Of a stretch of 64,000 bases of DNA, positions 49,188 through 61,090 are shown one piece after another. The notes beneath the pieces are model-generated. The model made no database searches. It was not told where the DNA came from and was given only the letters and a program-made list of their open reading frames with translations. Made by a program: the position numbers and the translations under genes. This DNA comes from Callorhinus ursinus (lineage: Eukaryota > Chordata > Mammalia > Carnivora > Otariidae): assembly GCF_003265705.1 (NCBI RefSeq), contig NW_020312903.1:23996194-24060193 (forward strand). The letters are read 5' to 3'. Numbering within the stretch: the stretch's first letter is position 1; each line of letters starts with the position of its first letter.

Positions 49188-49950
49188 AGCAATTGCACTA
49201 CTGGGTATTTACCACAAAGATACAAATGTAGGGACCCGAAGGGGTACATGTACCCCAATGTTTATAGCAGCAATGTCCACAATAGCCAAACTGTGGAAAG
49301 AGCCAAGATGCCCATCGACAGATGAATGGATAAAGAAGTTGTGGTATATATACACAATGGAATATTATGCAGCCATCAAAAGGAATGAGATCTTGCCATT
49401 TGCAACGACGTGGATGGAACTGGAGGGTGTTATGCTGAGTGAAATAAGTCAATCAGAGAAAGACATGTATCACATGACCTCACTGATATGAGGAATTCTT
49501 AATCTCAGGAAACAAACTGAGTGTTACTGGAGTGGTTGGGGGTGGGAGGGATGGGGTGGCTGGGTGATAGACATTGGGGAGGGTATGTGCTATGGTGAGC
49601 GCTGTGAATTGTGCAAGACTGTTGAATCACAGATCTGTACTTCTGAAACAAATAACGCAACATATTTTAAGAAAAAAGGAAAAGAAGAAGATAGCAGGAG
49701 AGGAAGAAAAGGGGAGTATGTCAGAGGGGGAGACGAACCATGAGAGATGATGGACTCTGAAAAACTGAGGGTTCTAGAGGGTAGGGGGGTAGGGGGATGG
49801 GTTAGCCTGGTGATGGGTATTGAGGAGGGCACGTTTTGCATGGTGCACTGGGTGTTATGAACAAACAATGAATCATGGAACACTGCATCAAAAACTAATG
49901 ATGTAATATATGGTGATTAACATAACAATAAAAAAATTAAAAAAAAAAAA
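49188..49950 (+). mobile_element. Young L1 3' end
   Basis: About 760 bases of young L1 with an 18-bp target-site duplication, AAGAAAACCGGAAACACC (49170-49187) and AAGAAAACCGGATACACC (49951-49968), with one mismatch. The ORF2 C-terminal frame is open for about 100 codons to its stop at 49491 (LLGIYHKDTN, WIKKLWYIYTMEYYAAIK). The 3' UTR ends in AACATAACAATAAAAAAATT. A G-quadruplex-type motif lies at 49779-49801. Confidence 0.97.
49779..49801 (+). other. G-quadruplex motif in L1 3' UTR
   Basis: Four G-runs (GGG, GGGGGG, GGGGG, GGG) separated by two-base loops TA, TA, AT. This fits the canonical G3+N1-7 pattern. L1 3' UTRs in mammals commonly hold such polypurine tracts. Confidence 0.85.
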
Positions 49951-50030
49951 AAGAAAACCGGATACACCAAATATTGTGTACCAGATATATCCAGTGCTTA
50001 TTTGAGACTTCAAATTATTAATAATGTCTT

Positions 50031-50183
50031 TTTTTTAAGATTTTATTTACTTATTTGACAGAGAGAGAGACACACAGTGAGAGAGGGAACAGGAGCAGGG
50101 GGAGTGGAAGAGGGAGAAGCAGGCTTCCTGCTGAGCAGGGAGCCCGATGTGGGGCTCGATCCCAGGACCCTGAGATCATGACC
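50031..50183 (-). mobile_element. CanSINE lacking its tRNA head
   Basis: T-rich tail and body are normal up to CAGGACCCTGAGATCATGACC, but the tRNA-derived head (complement of GGGCGCCTGGGTGGCTCAG... and the promoter A box) is absent. Flanking TAATGTCTT (50022-50030) and TTATGTCTT (50184-50192) look like a 9-bp target-site duplication with one mismatch. The truncation therefore probably happened during reverse transcription. Confidence 0.9.
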
Positions 50184-50192
50184 TTATGTCTT

Positions 50193-50614
50193 AAATAAGA
50201 CTTTGGGAGCAGGCTACAGATCCCATGACATTCACAAAATAAAGTGTTATTCCCCTGAAGGGTCAAAAATCATGCAAAACAAATAATTACCAGAGAAATA
50301 ACCAATTATTACCTTACTTATCATTTTGGATTAATGTAGATGTGCCTTCATAGGTGGAAAATAAATTTAAATTTCTTATCTATCTTTATTTGATAACTAG
50401 TCAGTGATGTTTATTTTGCTGTTAACCAGCTCTTGCTATTCCAGTTTCTAGAAAAACAGATTACTCCTGGGGGGATAAAAATGAATAATATCAATATTTG
50501 TTAATAATTTTACTACATTTCAGTGACAGGTATTACAGTTGTTAAAGTATTGTTTTTACTGTTCAGTCACTTTAGTTTGTCTGCCAGTTTATATTACCAA
50601 TTACATAGTAATTT
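50193..50614. other. Unassigned DNA
   Basis: Nothing recognised. Confidence 0.5.
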
Positions 50615-51705
50615 CTCTGACAGTGGCCATAGCAACATCTTTCTAGGTACGTCTCCTAAAGCAAGGAAAACAAAAGTAAAAATAAACTACTGGGACTACA
50701 TCAAAAGAAAGAGCTTTAGCACAGTGAAGGAAACCATTAACTAAACAAAAAGGCAACCTACTGAATGGGAGAAACTATTTGCAAATGGTATATTCAATAA
50801 GGGCTTAATATGCAAAATATATGAAGAATTTATACAACTCAGCACCAAAAAAAAAAAAGACCAAATAAATAATCCAATTAAAAGTGGGCCCAGGAATTGA
50901 ATAGACATTTTTTCCAAAGAAGATAGATGGCCAACGGTCACCTGAAGAGATGTTTGACATCACTCATCATCAGGGAAATACAAATCAAAATCTCATGAGG
51001 TATCATCTTACACCTGTTAGGATGGCTAAAATTAAAAAGACAATTAAAATTAAAAAGACAAGAAATAACAAGTATTGGAGAGGATATGGATAAAAAGGAA
51101 CCAGTGTACACTGTTGATAGGAATGCAAATTGGTATAGTTAATGTGGAATATAGTATGGGGGCTCCTCAAAAAATTAAAAATGGAAATACTATGTGATCC
51201 AATAGTTCTATTTCTGTGTATTTACCTAAAAAGACCAAAAACACTAATTGAAAAGACATATGCACCCTTATATTTATTGTGGCATTATTTCCAATAGCCA
51301 AGATATGAAAGCAACCTAAATGTCCATCGAAAGACAAATGCATAAAGATGTGAGGTGTGTGTGTGTCTATGGAATGTTACACAGCCATAAAAAGGATGAG
51401 ATCAGGCATTTGTGACAACATGGGTGGACCTAGAGAGTATTATGCTAAGTGAAATAAGTCAGACTGAGAAAGACAAATACCATATGATTTCACTTATATG
51501 TAGAATCTAAAAAGTCAAGCAAGAAACAAACAAAAAGCAGAATCAGAACTACAGAGAACAGACTGATGGTTTTAAAGGGGAGGGGAACAGGAGATGGGCA
51601 AAATAGGTGAAGGGGAACAGGAGATACGAGCTTCCAGTTATGGAATAAGTAAGTCATGGGAATCAAAGGCGTGGCAGAGTAGGTAAGTAAATAAATAAAT
51701 AAATT
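50615..51705 (+). mobile_element. Old L1 3' end
   Basis: It starts in ORF2 (SPKARKTKVKINYWDYIK is readable at about 50650-50705) and passes the Cys-rich region (degraded). A short GT tract at 51355-51366 precedes ATGGAATGTTACACAGCCAT, and the copy ends in a (AAAT)n tail near 51683-51704. An 18-bp tandem duplication (51027-51062, one mismatch) lies before the Cys-rich segment. Inactive. Confidence 0.92.
51355..51366. repeat. (GT)6 tract inside L1
   Basis: A short GT tract at the same ORF2 position where other L1 copies here carry CA tracts. Confidence 0.85.
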
Positions 51706-51989
51706 GGATGTTTAATTAAATTATAGTATAAAAGAACTTAAAAAAGGCATTTGTGCAAATGGATGAAAAGGAAAATATGTCAAATGATTTTGACTGCCTT
51801 CCAGTGTTCTGATAAACCATATTAAGTTAAAAATTATGTACATTTTGACAGTGTTGAGTATTTACATTAACACGAATGTTATGTCCAACAAGGATCCAAA
51901 TGCTTATAACTTTAAGGACTCTGAAGCAAATGTTCTTTCACATAAGAGAGTTTTCTCCTGAAATTATAAACAATGACCTGACATTATGC

Positions 51990-52515
51990 TGTTTACAATT
52001 CTTCACTGCACTTCGGGTATAGTCCAACTTTGCCCATGGCTTTCAAGGACTCAGGGGGTGTTACTTATTATCACTAACCCCCCCCCCCGTTCTTTCCCTA
52101 GTTGTACATACTCCTAACATGCCTTCTTTCATCCCTCACTCACACCCTCCTCAAACCTCTCCCTTGGGGTCTGTAGCTCTTTCTTCTGCCTGGAGCATCT
52201 GACACAGATCTCCCAGTGGTTGGCATCTTGTCATTTTGGTCTCAGGTCAAATGAAATTTCCTTGACTATCCAATCAAAACTGGCTGCATCGTTCCACAGT
52301 CATTCTTTAGCCTTTGTTATTTTCTTCTCCTACTCAAATCTACTTGATTTCACCATGTTTGTTTACTGATGTACTTATTAATGTCTGTCTTCTCTTCCTG
52401 AACGTAAGTTCCATGAGAGCAGTGTGTCGGCTAGCTGGCTCACCAGTCTAGCCCTAGTAACAGAAGGGTGTCTGGCAAAATGGCCAAAATAAGATTTGTT
52501 GAACAAAGGAAGAGT
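51990..52515 (+). mobile_element. L2 LINE 3' region
   Basis: GGTATAGTCCAACTTTGCCC, TCTTTCTTCTGCCTGGAGCA, TCTCAGGTCAAATGAAATTT, GTCTGTCTTCTCTTCCTGAAC, GTAAGTTCCATGAGAGCAGT and GTGTCTGGCAAAATGGCC, then GATTTGTTGAACAAAGG: the L2 3' end in order. A C10 run sits at about 52079-52088. Confidence 0.8.
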
Positions 52516-53395
52516 AAATAAACATCTTTTCGGTATCTTTTTCCCGATCAAACATGTATTCTGCCAGGAAACTATGGAAATATAGCTAACCTTATCCACT
52601 GCCTCGTGATCATCGCCGGTGGATCTATCAGCAAATTCCAGTGACCATCTATTTAACTTGTTTTGTCAGATTCGTGTTGGTCTTACTGAATTACAATTAC
52701 AATTAATAAGATAATGATATTTTTAACTTAGATAGGAGTCTATTCACATGATTTTCTTAATTTGTGTTTCTAAAGGTAACTTAGATCAAAAAAATGAGGA
52801 GCTAAATTCAATTATACAAAATTAATGACTTCCTTCAAAAGGTCTTTATACTGGGAACATATTCTGTTTTACCTATAAAATAATCTAGATATAAAATTAC
52901 TTTGGAGTTTCATTAAAAAGTATTGATAAAATATAAAGCATACTGAAGTAAGGATATTAGAGAAAAAGTTTTCGTATAGTGTTCAAGAGCCAGCTTCAAA
53001 AAAATCCAATCATATTAGATTTACAGATTAAACAGAGGGCAGAACATTTTTAAAAGCTACATTAAGTTTCAAAAAGAAAAATCTTCTTGAATAAGAAGAA
53101 AGTAAAAAAAGAAAAATCTTTTTAGGGGAAAAATGTTAATATTTCCTAAGTACATTTTAAAAATTTTACATGGTGTAGACAGTATCCATCTCTACCCACA
53201 CTTACGGACACACATCTTTTTACCACATAATACATTAATGTATGTTTAGTATATAAAGTACATTTTTAAATATAAAGAAAAATTATCTGGAGACTACTGC
53301 ATAGAGTTTGAAATAAAACCATTTTTCCCCCCCCAGGGCTTATAGCTTTTCATCATTAGCTTACTTTCTCTAATGGACAATCTGCATTACTTAGA
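52516..53395. other. Unassigned AT-rich DNA
   Basis: No feature recognised. Confidence 0.5.
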
Positions 53396-53399
53396 TTGT

Positions 53400-53515
53400 C
53401 ATATTTATTCATTCAATTATTGTGTTGCACTCAACTCATACAAGGCAATGTTCTAGCTCTAAGAATATACCGGAAGACAAGGCAAAGTCCTACACAAGAG
53501 ACAATCATGAGAAAA
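53400..53515 (-). mobile_element. L2 3' end, reverse, weak
   Basis: TTATTCATTCAATTATTGTG, then GGCAATGTTCTAGCTCTAAG and a GGCAAAGTCCTACAC block, resembles the reversed L2 terminus. Strongly diverged. Confidence 0.45.
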
Positions 53516-53985
53516 CCATCAATAACCTCACATATTATTTGTTAAATGCAAACTCGTAATCTCACATTTTGTTTGAACCTGGAGATATTTAGTGAGCAAC
53601 ATTTTCTAGCATTAGTCTAGTATCAGTAGCAGTATCACAGCAGAATTTGCCAACTCCAAGCCATCAATAATGAAGTAAATGCAGTCTCATGCTACGTACT
53701 GGGCATAGAGTAGGCACTTCACTACATATGTTGAAGAGATGAGTCAAAGCAGGGATAAATGAAACACTTCACTATCAATAGTCCCAACATTTTGTATCAT
53801 TACAGGGTCTGCAATTAAGTGCTGGAAAACATGCTCTTTCATAAATGTCCAGTTTTAGCTGATAATTTACCAGTATCCATTTTGAAAGGATACACGTAAA
53901 GAAATTGCATTTTTTAAATTTTTTTTTTTAGAAATTGCATTTTTTAATGTTAAAGACAAAACTTCAATGCATGCGAAATTGCCAT
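53516..53985. other. Unassigned DNA
   Basis: No gene recognised. A 19-base A/T-rich word (GAAATTGCATTTTTTAA) occurs twice near 53900 and 53932, a local duplication. Confidence 0.5.
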
Positions 53986-53989
53986 TAAA

Positions 53990-54300
53990 AGTTTTCTTCC
54001 CCGTTGTAAATTGTGCTTGAATTGGCCTGCAGAATCAAAAATATCTGTGCTCCTGTTCTCCAAAACCCAGAGTGCAGCGGCAAGCCAACTGGCAGGGCCC
54101 ACTGGCAGCCTGCCATTCTCATCTGCGGTTGCAAGGCAGCCCTAGGGGAAAAGACAATCATGAATTCTGTTTAACGAGGGCCATAGAATGGCATTTGTTT
54201 CCTGATGGACTGTGGGTCTATTACTAAGACAAACGAGATGAAAGCCATTCAAATCCCACTTTCTGTGACTATGGGATGATCAGAGGACTGAGGAAGTTTT
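53990..54300. other. GC-richer non-repetitive patch
   Basis: This 300-base patch is clearly richer in GC than the surrounding DNA and contains no repeat I recognise. ACTGGCAG occurs twice 16 bases apart (around 54089 and 54101). No long open frame is present. It is a candidate conserved non-coding element. That is an inference from composition only. Confidence 0.25.
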
Positions 54301-54479
54301 GAGAATAGAGATTATGCTGTTTGTTATTCTTTGACACAATGAGAAAACAATCAAACTGAAAATAAACTTTCCTGCACCAACTGGCTATTTGGACTGGTAT
54401 TTTCCCCCTGATTTGTCTTGGTATGGTATACAGTTGTCCTACATACGAGAAAATAACAATAAAAACAGTAACAGTAATG

Positions 54480-54685
54480 ATAATTAACATTTATTGTTAC
54501 CTCTTTCCGGGCATCGTTCCAAGAACATTGGCATTTATTAAGTCACTTAAATCATCCAAACAAGTCTGTGAGGTAGTAGTATTCTGACTCTAATTGTACA
54601 AGTAAGAAATCTGAGTCAGCAAGGTTAAGTAATTTGCCCAAGGTTGTTAGCCTAAGATTCTTATTCCAGACAACACATTTTCAAG
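54480..54685 (-). mobile_element. MIR SINE
   Basis: Reverse MIR: TTAACATTTATTGTTACCTC, TCTGTGAGGTAGTAGTATTC, GTAAGAAATCTGAGTCAGCA, GGTTAAGTAATTTGCCCAAG. Confidence 0.85.
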
Positions 54686-56205
54686 CATATACACCGAACA
54701 AAAGATATAATGTATATCACTAGAAACCAAAATCACTAATATTCAAGCACTTATGAATGCTATCAGAAATTTTTGGTTAGTAAGGTTAGGAGTTTTGGTT
54801 AATAGGATAGTTTAGTTGGAGATGTTTCACCCCTTAGGGAGTTGAAGATAAGAAAGGATGCCTATGCATAACACCTGAATGGGCCTTTATATTTGGTTCA
54901 TTTCCTAATTCGAGAATTTTAGCTCTGCCCAATGTTCTGGGGACTACGTCCACAAAATAAAACCTGGTGAAAATGCCAAAGACTCAGCACTGTATTCTCT
55001 GACCAACACAAAATTCCAAAAGCACTGGGAAGAGAAACCTCCCCTCTACCAAAATTTTAATTTGCAGTACACACTTATCAATAGGATAATTGTGATCTTT
55101 ATGTGATGAGAGATGTAAAGCCATAGTACAGAGTTTCCCCTGTGGCACTTAATGAATTATATAGATCCTTATTAGTTGTATGGAGCAAATTAGTTGATGG
55201 CATCTAATGTGAGCCAGTGTCACGGCATCATCTGTCCACTGCTTTTAAAGGATCAGGACAACCTGAGATGTATGCCTCTACACAACGGTCTTGGACTATC
55301 ATTTTTCAAGCTTACAGGGTTCTTTGCAACGATCAAGATCCACCTCCAAGTTTTGCGCAGTGTCCAAGACCTGGCCTAAAAATAATAATAATAAAAAAAA
55401 AAACAAAACAACACTTCAACTCCTGGTCACCATTTAATCCTACCCAAAGTGCTCTAAGGAGAGTTTATTAAGTCATAGTTCTATGTTGATACCATTGAAC
55501 TATGAGAAAGGAGAGAAGCTTTTCTCTCAAGCTCAGAAGACATTAATAATAGCCTGATACTTGGCATTTGATAAAAATAAATTAGACTTAATATTTTTTT
55601 AAATGATCTTTCAAAGAAAGTACGAAAGTACTCCATAGCACATTTTAGTTTAATCAAATGTGTTACGTATTTAAATGCATGGTCTACTACTTCTGTCAGT
55701 ATGTAAAAAAATAGGAAAAGTTTAAAATAAAATTTTAAAAACGCTGTCTTTGACTACCAACACTGTCTATAAATCTACTTAGATATTACATATAGGTCAA
55801 AGGACTTAGGTACATTATTGTGAGATTCTGAGATTTAAGTTAGGTAAATTCTTTAATTACAGGTTTCCATTAATTGAAATTCATCTCATTTTTCTGTAGA
55901 AAATGATTTTTTTATATGTTGAGATTTAAAATTCCTATTATCCTTTGTAAAAGACATAAAATTACTACTTTCTTTTTGAATTTATCAAGAAGAAATGAAG
56001 TTAATTCAAAGATATCTTCTTTCACATATTTAGAATCTTAATATTTTATATTGTTTTAAACAAAACTAATTAAATGGCTTTGGCATCTACATTATAAACA
56101 ATTAATAGAAATATCACTGTATCCTAAATACTGCAAAGTCTCCATTTACATGAGGATATGTAGTTTGGGGATATTTCTGCCTTGAGGAGGGTTGTTGCTG
56201 TCCAT
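54686..56205. other. Unassigned DNA
   Basis: No gene recognised. At 55190-55380 two short forward frames (61 and 84 codons) overlap and run into an (AAT)n/A-rich stretch at 55379-55410. This could be the tail of an unrecognised retroposed sequence. Confidence 0.4.
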
Positions 56206-56214
56206 TTTATTTTA

Positions 56215-56391
56215 TTTTTTATTTTTTAAACATTTATTTATTTGAGAGCAAGAGGGAAAGAAAGAGCAAGCAAGAAGTAGGGCAGAGGGAGACCAAATCC
56301 TGAAGCGGACTCCCCACTGAGCGCAGAGACCACAATGGGAGCTGAAATCAGGAGCTGGCCGCTTAACTGACTGAGCCATTGAAGCATGCCA
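56215..56391 (-). mobile_element. CanSINE, diverged
   Basis: T-rich tail, ATTTATTTATTTGAGAGCAAG body, GCGGACTCCCCACTGAGCGC, and a degraded head complement (CTTAACTGACTGAGCCATTG). It is the most diverged full-length SINE in the window. The target-site duplication is uncertain. Confidence 0.85.
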
Positions 56392-56920
56392 TTGTTCATT
56401 CTAAATTAAGCTCACCTTGTGTATGTTTCAGAATATGTTCTCTTTATATTCAGAACAAGTTTCAAGTAAAATTTTTGGTGGTCTCTTGGAAAAGAGAAAT
56501 TTATTCCACTGACTGCATTTTCCTGTTTGTTCAACAGAGAAGGATAGCTAAAATTTTCTCCTTCATAATTTACCTTAGGAATTTTCCTAGTTATTTCTTT
56601 ATCATATATTTTCTTATCTCTTTTCAAGTACATTCTCCAATGTATTTTTCTTATAATTTATGTGAAGACACTACTCATTTACTATTTAGCACAACTGTAG
56701 AAATAGCCAGTTCTTTATTCAGATGGGGCAAGTAGCAACTTTAGGAGAAAAGAATACACGAAGTTCTAACTTTATACTGAACAATTAAGAACGGGAGAAT
56801 ATTAAAGAGATTTTGTGATACGCAGAGTTGGATATTAGAAATACACTCTTTCATTCATTTAGTCATATAGCAAAGTCACAGACTATATACAGAAACTGAT
56901 TTAGCAGCTTTAAGAACCAC
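56392..56920. other. Unassigned DNA
   Basis: A 118-codon plus frame (56379-56735) starts in SINE sequence and is rich in Phe, Ile and Ser, as expected from T-rich DNA. I do not consider it a gene. Confidence 0.5.
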
Positions 56921-56924
56921 CTGT

Positions 56925-57030
56925 CTTTAAAGTTGGTATAATCATTCCCATTTTACAATTCAGGAAAAGGCTCAAGAATAAAGTAACTGTCCATCGGATG
57001 GCAGCTAAATAGCTGAGCTTCTCTCCTGTC
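56925..57030 (-). mobile_element. MIR SINE fragment
   Basis: ATAATCATTCCCATTTTACA, ATTCAGGAAAAGGCTCAAGA, then AAAGTAACTGTCC: reverse MIR core only. Confidence 0.65.
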
Positions 57031-57895
57031 CTTAGGTTTCTTTTGTTCATTTTCTTTCTCCGACACCACTGACTGCACTTTTCATAAGGTCCTCAGTATA
57101 GTGGGAAGCCTGATTTCTCTAGGTTGGAATCCCAACTAGTCAAAGAAACTATAAACTGCGATTTAGTCCATAAGTTCAAATATGGAATAAACTTAGAGCA
57201 TTTGACACAGTTACTGTTACTCTTGTACTTTTTATTGTTCTAGGGAGACTAGAATTAGCTCGTATTTTTAAGATACTTTGCACATATCACAATCTTTTAT
57301 TATTGTGTCCTCTGGCTTAAAATATATGGTCCTATTAAAATATATTGGATTTAACAAAAAGCATGTTTTTTTTTATAGAATAACTTCAGAAACAAGTTTT
57401 TATAAAATAACTTTGAAAATATTTTTACATGTCAATCACAGAGAAATGAAAATGTTTCTATGATAACGTTTTATTTTTCAAATGAAAATACCATAGTTCA
57501 AGCCACCAAATGTGGTTTTTTTTAGAGTTTGTTTAGGATGTGGGAAACACAGAAATGCCAACTCTTTAGTAATTGCTAAAGCAAATATTATTTTACATTA
57601 AGCATTTAACAGGGTAAGTATTATACCAAAGAATTTTTGACTGCCTTATTTACTATGTTGATTACTTAATCCTCTAATCCTAAATATCATAAATTAGTTT
57701 TATCAGGATAATACTTTGTTTCTTCTAATTTTGTATTTCAAATTGATTCTGTCTTGAAATATCAATTCTCTTATGGATAATTTATTTCAATACATAATTA
57801 TTTATTTTTAAGGTATTTTATGGGATGCTATGGATATCTCAAAGGAAGGAATATCATAACTTCTGGCTTAAATAGTCATAATGTTAAGAACTAAT
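57031..57895. other. Unassigned AT-rich DNA
   Basis: No feature recognised. Confidence 0.5.
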
Positions 57896-57899
57896 TCAT

Positions 57900-58085
57900 G
57901 GGATTTTACTATTGTCCAAGCTTTACAATAAGCACTGTCTCATTTATTCCTGACTGCAAGTCTATGAAACAAGTACTGTTATACTGATCCTCACGAAATG
58001 AGTAAGAGAGAAAGTGACTTGCGTGGTCACACAACCATGACGTCATGAGGTTGGCAGGGAGTCTTTTGTCACTAGATTATGCTGG
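57900..58085 (-). mobile_element. MIR SINE
   Basis: CAATAAGCACTGTCTCATTT, AAACAAGTACTGTTATACTG, AGAGAAAGTGACTTGCGTGG, TCACACAACCATGACG: reverse MIR in order. Confidence 0.75.
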
Positions 58086-60795
58086 TGGCAAAAAGCAAGA
58101 AATACCATATACCATAAGTTAAGACTCAGTAAGATTGACACTAAACAGAGAGATGATCAAAGTGATATTCACAAATCAGAACCCGGCATCGAAGAGGTAT
58201 TTGTCAGACAGAAGCGAGATCTGGGCGGAGGGAAAGCATAGAGGAGCAGTTCCTGGTATTGAATGTCCTGACACTTGTATAATTCTGAGGGACCATCAGA
58301 AGACAGTAAAAGCAATATGGACACAAAGGTAGGTGGAAAGAACACAGTTATACCACTAATTATGGTTAAAATATCTTATCTTTCCAAACTTTACCAAAAA
58401 ATATATCCACTCCTAGCCTCCCTCCCCCATGACCTCAGAAGGGTCTGTGTACATGAGGGGCCCTGAAAATTGAGGTCTCAAGGAAAAACACAGATGGTAC
58501 ATTTTTAGGTTTTATATTATTGATTATGACAGGAACATATATCTAAACAGTATGCATTAAACTCATTTCTAATTCATTAACTTAACGTACCACGGTTTTT
58601 GTTTGTTCATTTATTTCAGTTCTTTATATAATGGAACATAACTCCAGTCTGTAACCTACTGTTAGGCTTAGGTTTTAGTTTCAGTTAAAAGAAGTTTATT
58701 TTTACTAAAACATCATCACCTACTGGCCTCATTTTGGCAGAAATAATAGTATATTAAATTTTATTCAGATAGAAAGCTTAGTATCTTTGACTCAACTTTT
58801 CTATAAAATCCTCTTACAGCCTGTATTTCATGAGTGTCTAAGTTTTCAGGCTTTTTGTTTTTTTGGTATTCAGTGATGTTGGTATTTATATTTTCCTTCT
58901 CTTTAACACAGATGGAAAGAAATATGCCTAGATAAGCTGGCTTTGGAAATTATGCTTAGTATTGAAATAAAATCTTGCACACTTTAAAAAAAGTTTAATG
59001 TATAAATATGTACATTATTATATTCAGAAATAATATTGGTCTAGATGCTCAATAACTTTACTGTCAGTGTTTATATATTCTGATAAAACCAGCCAATAGA
59101 AAGCCCTCTCCCCCAAATAAGACAAGAATTACTAGATTTGAAAAGGTCATTTTTATTCACTATTAATTACTCTTGCTTTTGAGGTTGCAATTGCCAGTAA
59201 ATCTAGAATTGTTTTTGTGTGTATGCTCATGCTCAAGGTCTTTATATTGGTTGCAATAATGGCAGTCATCCATTTGTCTGCACAACCCTCTATGTCTTGG
59301 TAAACACCTGCTGGCAAAGGCCATCAGCAGATCAATGTAGTTGGGCAATTTAGTTACTAGTAAGCACAAATCATAATGAGAACATCATAATAATACTTAT
59401 ACATGCTAGTTTTTAATTTTAGAATTTATGTTTGTCTCTATTTTCTCTATCAAAGTAATCCTTCTCAAACTAGAATTCATATTTAGTTATCTCAAAAATA
59501 TTGTGGAATTCTCAAAAATAACTCTCCCCCCTCATCGTAATTTAAGTGTGTATGCAGGGAAGTAGGGAAAGGGGATGTAAACCAGTTATTTGGGGTTCAA
59601 TGCTGGTGATTTTTTTTTTGGATTGTTAAACTATTTTCCCTATTTTTATATTGAACAGTTTAAAAACTTTTTTTACATTTTTAATAGCAGTTACTGCTCT
59701 GCTGGTTGTGTGACTAAGCTAATTTCTGAGGACTTTTATTTGTAGAATTCAAAATATAATTTGACAAATAATAAAATTATTATTTCTAAAGTTAATGATA
59801 GGCTCTAGGTGGGTTGTTTTTATGTTAAAAACACAAAAAGATGGTGTTTTCCATTTTAGCAACTCTAAGAAGTTAAGGAATCCATCTGGTTTTTATCAAA
59901 CCATGCAAAGTACTGTTGCATTTAAAAGCATAGTTCAAGCTTGGTGAGGATTCACCAGCCCAAGTTCAGGTAGATCATAGAAGGTATGGAAAGAAACCAG
60001 ACAAGCCTGGACCCTAGATTTATAAGCACTAAGACATAAATAACATACACTGAGAGGAACAGAAAGGATAATTGGTAATATATACAATTATGATATAGCT
60101 ATTAATTTATTCATAGTTTTCTTAGATTTATTATCTCTCGAATATTTGTCATATATAAGAGAATTTATTTGAATAATTCTCAACGCTTAAGTTTAACAGC
60201 ACTGGCTTTGTGAATCTAGGAAGACACCCAAGAGATGAGACGTATTACATTTTGAGGTCTGTTTATTTTGGTACCCACTACTTAGCTTCTAAAGACAGAA
60301 AAGACTGCTTAACGAATATCAGTAAAGCAGTGATTTGTGACCTGCCTCTTGAGCACAGGTTTCTAGGGACATTTCTGACCAAGCTTCCTTTTATCCTAAA
60401 TGTTCTGAGTACCTTTAAGTTTGACACCTTAAAAAGCTGCTAAAATGTCTTCTTCCATATATAAGTAAATACCACCCAACTGTCATTTCATGGTAGATAC
60501 TTTAAAATTTAGTAACATATAGAATTTCTGCTATCTTGACAAATTTGTTTCAGATATATTTCCCTTTAATCAACAGGTATTAGAAACTATTCAGTCTTTA
60601 AATTTCTTTTATAAAATGCAATCTTAGCTGGGTATGGAGACAAAGTGTTGAGTTTTATGCCCAGTCCAGCCATTTACTAGCTTCTTATTCTTGACCAAGT
60701 CTATAAGGAAAAGACAGTGTAAAATAGGGACTATCTACATTTCCAAAATCTATTAGTAGTCATGTTAGTAGCATGATTACTTTTGCATGGTTTTT
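58086..60795. other. Unassigned DNA, 2.7 kb
   Basis: No gene or repeat recognised. Short open frames at 58135-58466, 59163-59369 and 60210-60443 lack motifs. Confidence 0.45.
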
Positions 60796-60799
60796 ATTT

Positions 60800-61090
60800 A
60801 GAAACACTCTAGCTGAGGTTTTTCAGCTAAGTCTTGAAGGTACGGCAATATTTACATCAATGGAAAGAAAAGAGTTGAATTCTGCCTAGGACATTGGAGG
60901 TCCAGGAAATTCAAGTAGAGTAGGGAGTGAAGATCAACAATATGATGTAAGGAAAAGATCAAGAAAGATTATCTCGGAAAAGGGGGTCAATTTTGGAAAG
61001 AGTAAATTGGAGAATGAAAGATTGATTGCAACTGACAGAAACTGTAAAGCTCTGAAGAAAATATATTTAAGAAAAGTGAAATATAAACAT
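60800..61090 (-). mobile_element. L2 fragment, reverse, weak
   Basis: TTTTCAGCTAAGTCTTGAAGG and a following ATGGAAAG...GAATTCTGCCTAGG layout resemble the reversed L2 region (gagctgggtcttgaagg...cattccaggcag). Divergence is high. Confidence 0.4.

Noticed and set aside
56379..56735. 118-codon plus-strand open frame
   Set aside because: It starts inside a SINE and continues in T-rich sequence. No recognisable domain.
58590..58625. Splice-acceptor-like pyrimidine tract ending in CAG
   Set aside because: No downstream open frame with a donor site. Such tracts are common in T-rich DNA.
61041..61057. 16-base word ACTGTAAAGCTCTGAA repeated at 63521
   Set aside because: A single short match between distant AT-rich sites is plausible by chance, and the flanks do not match.
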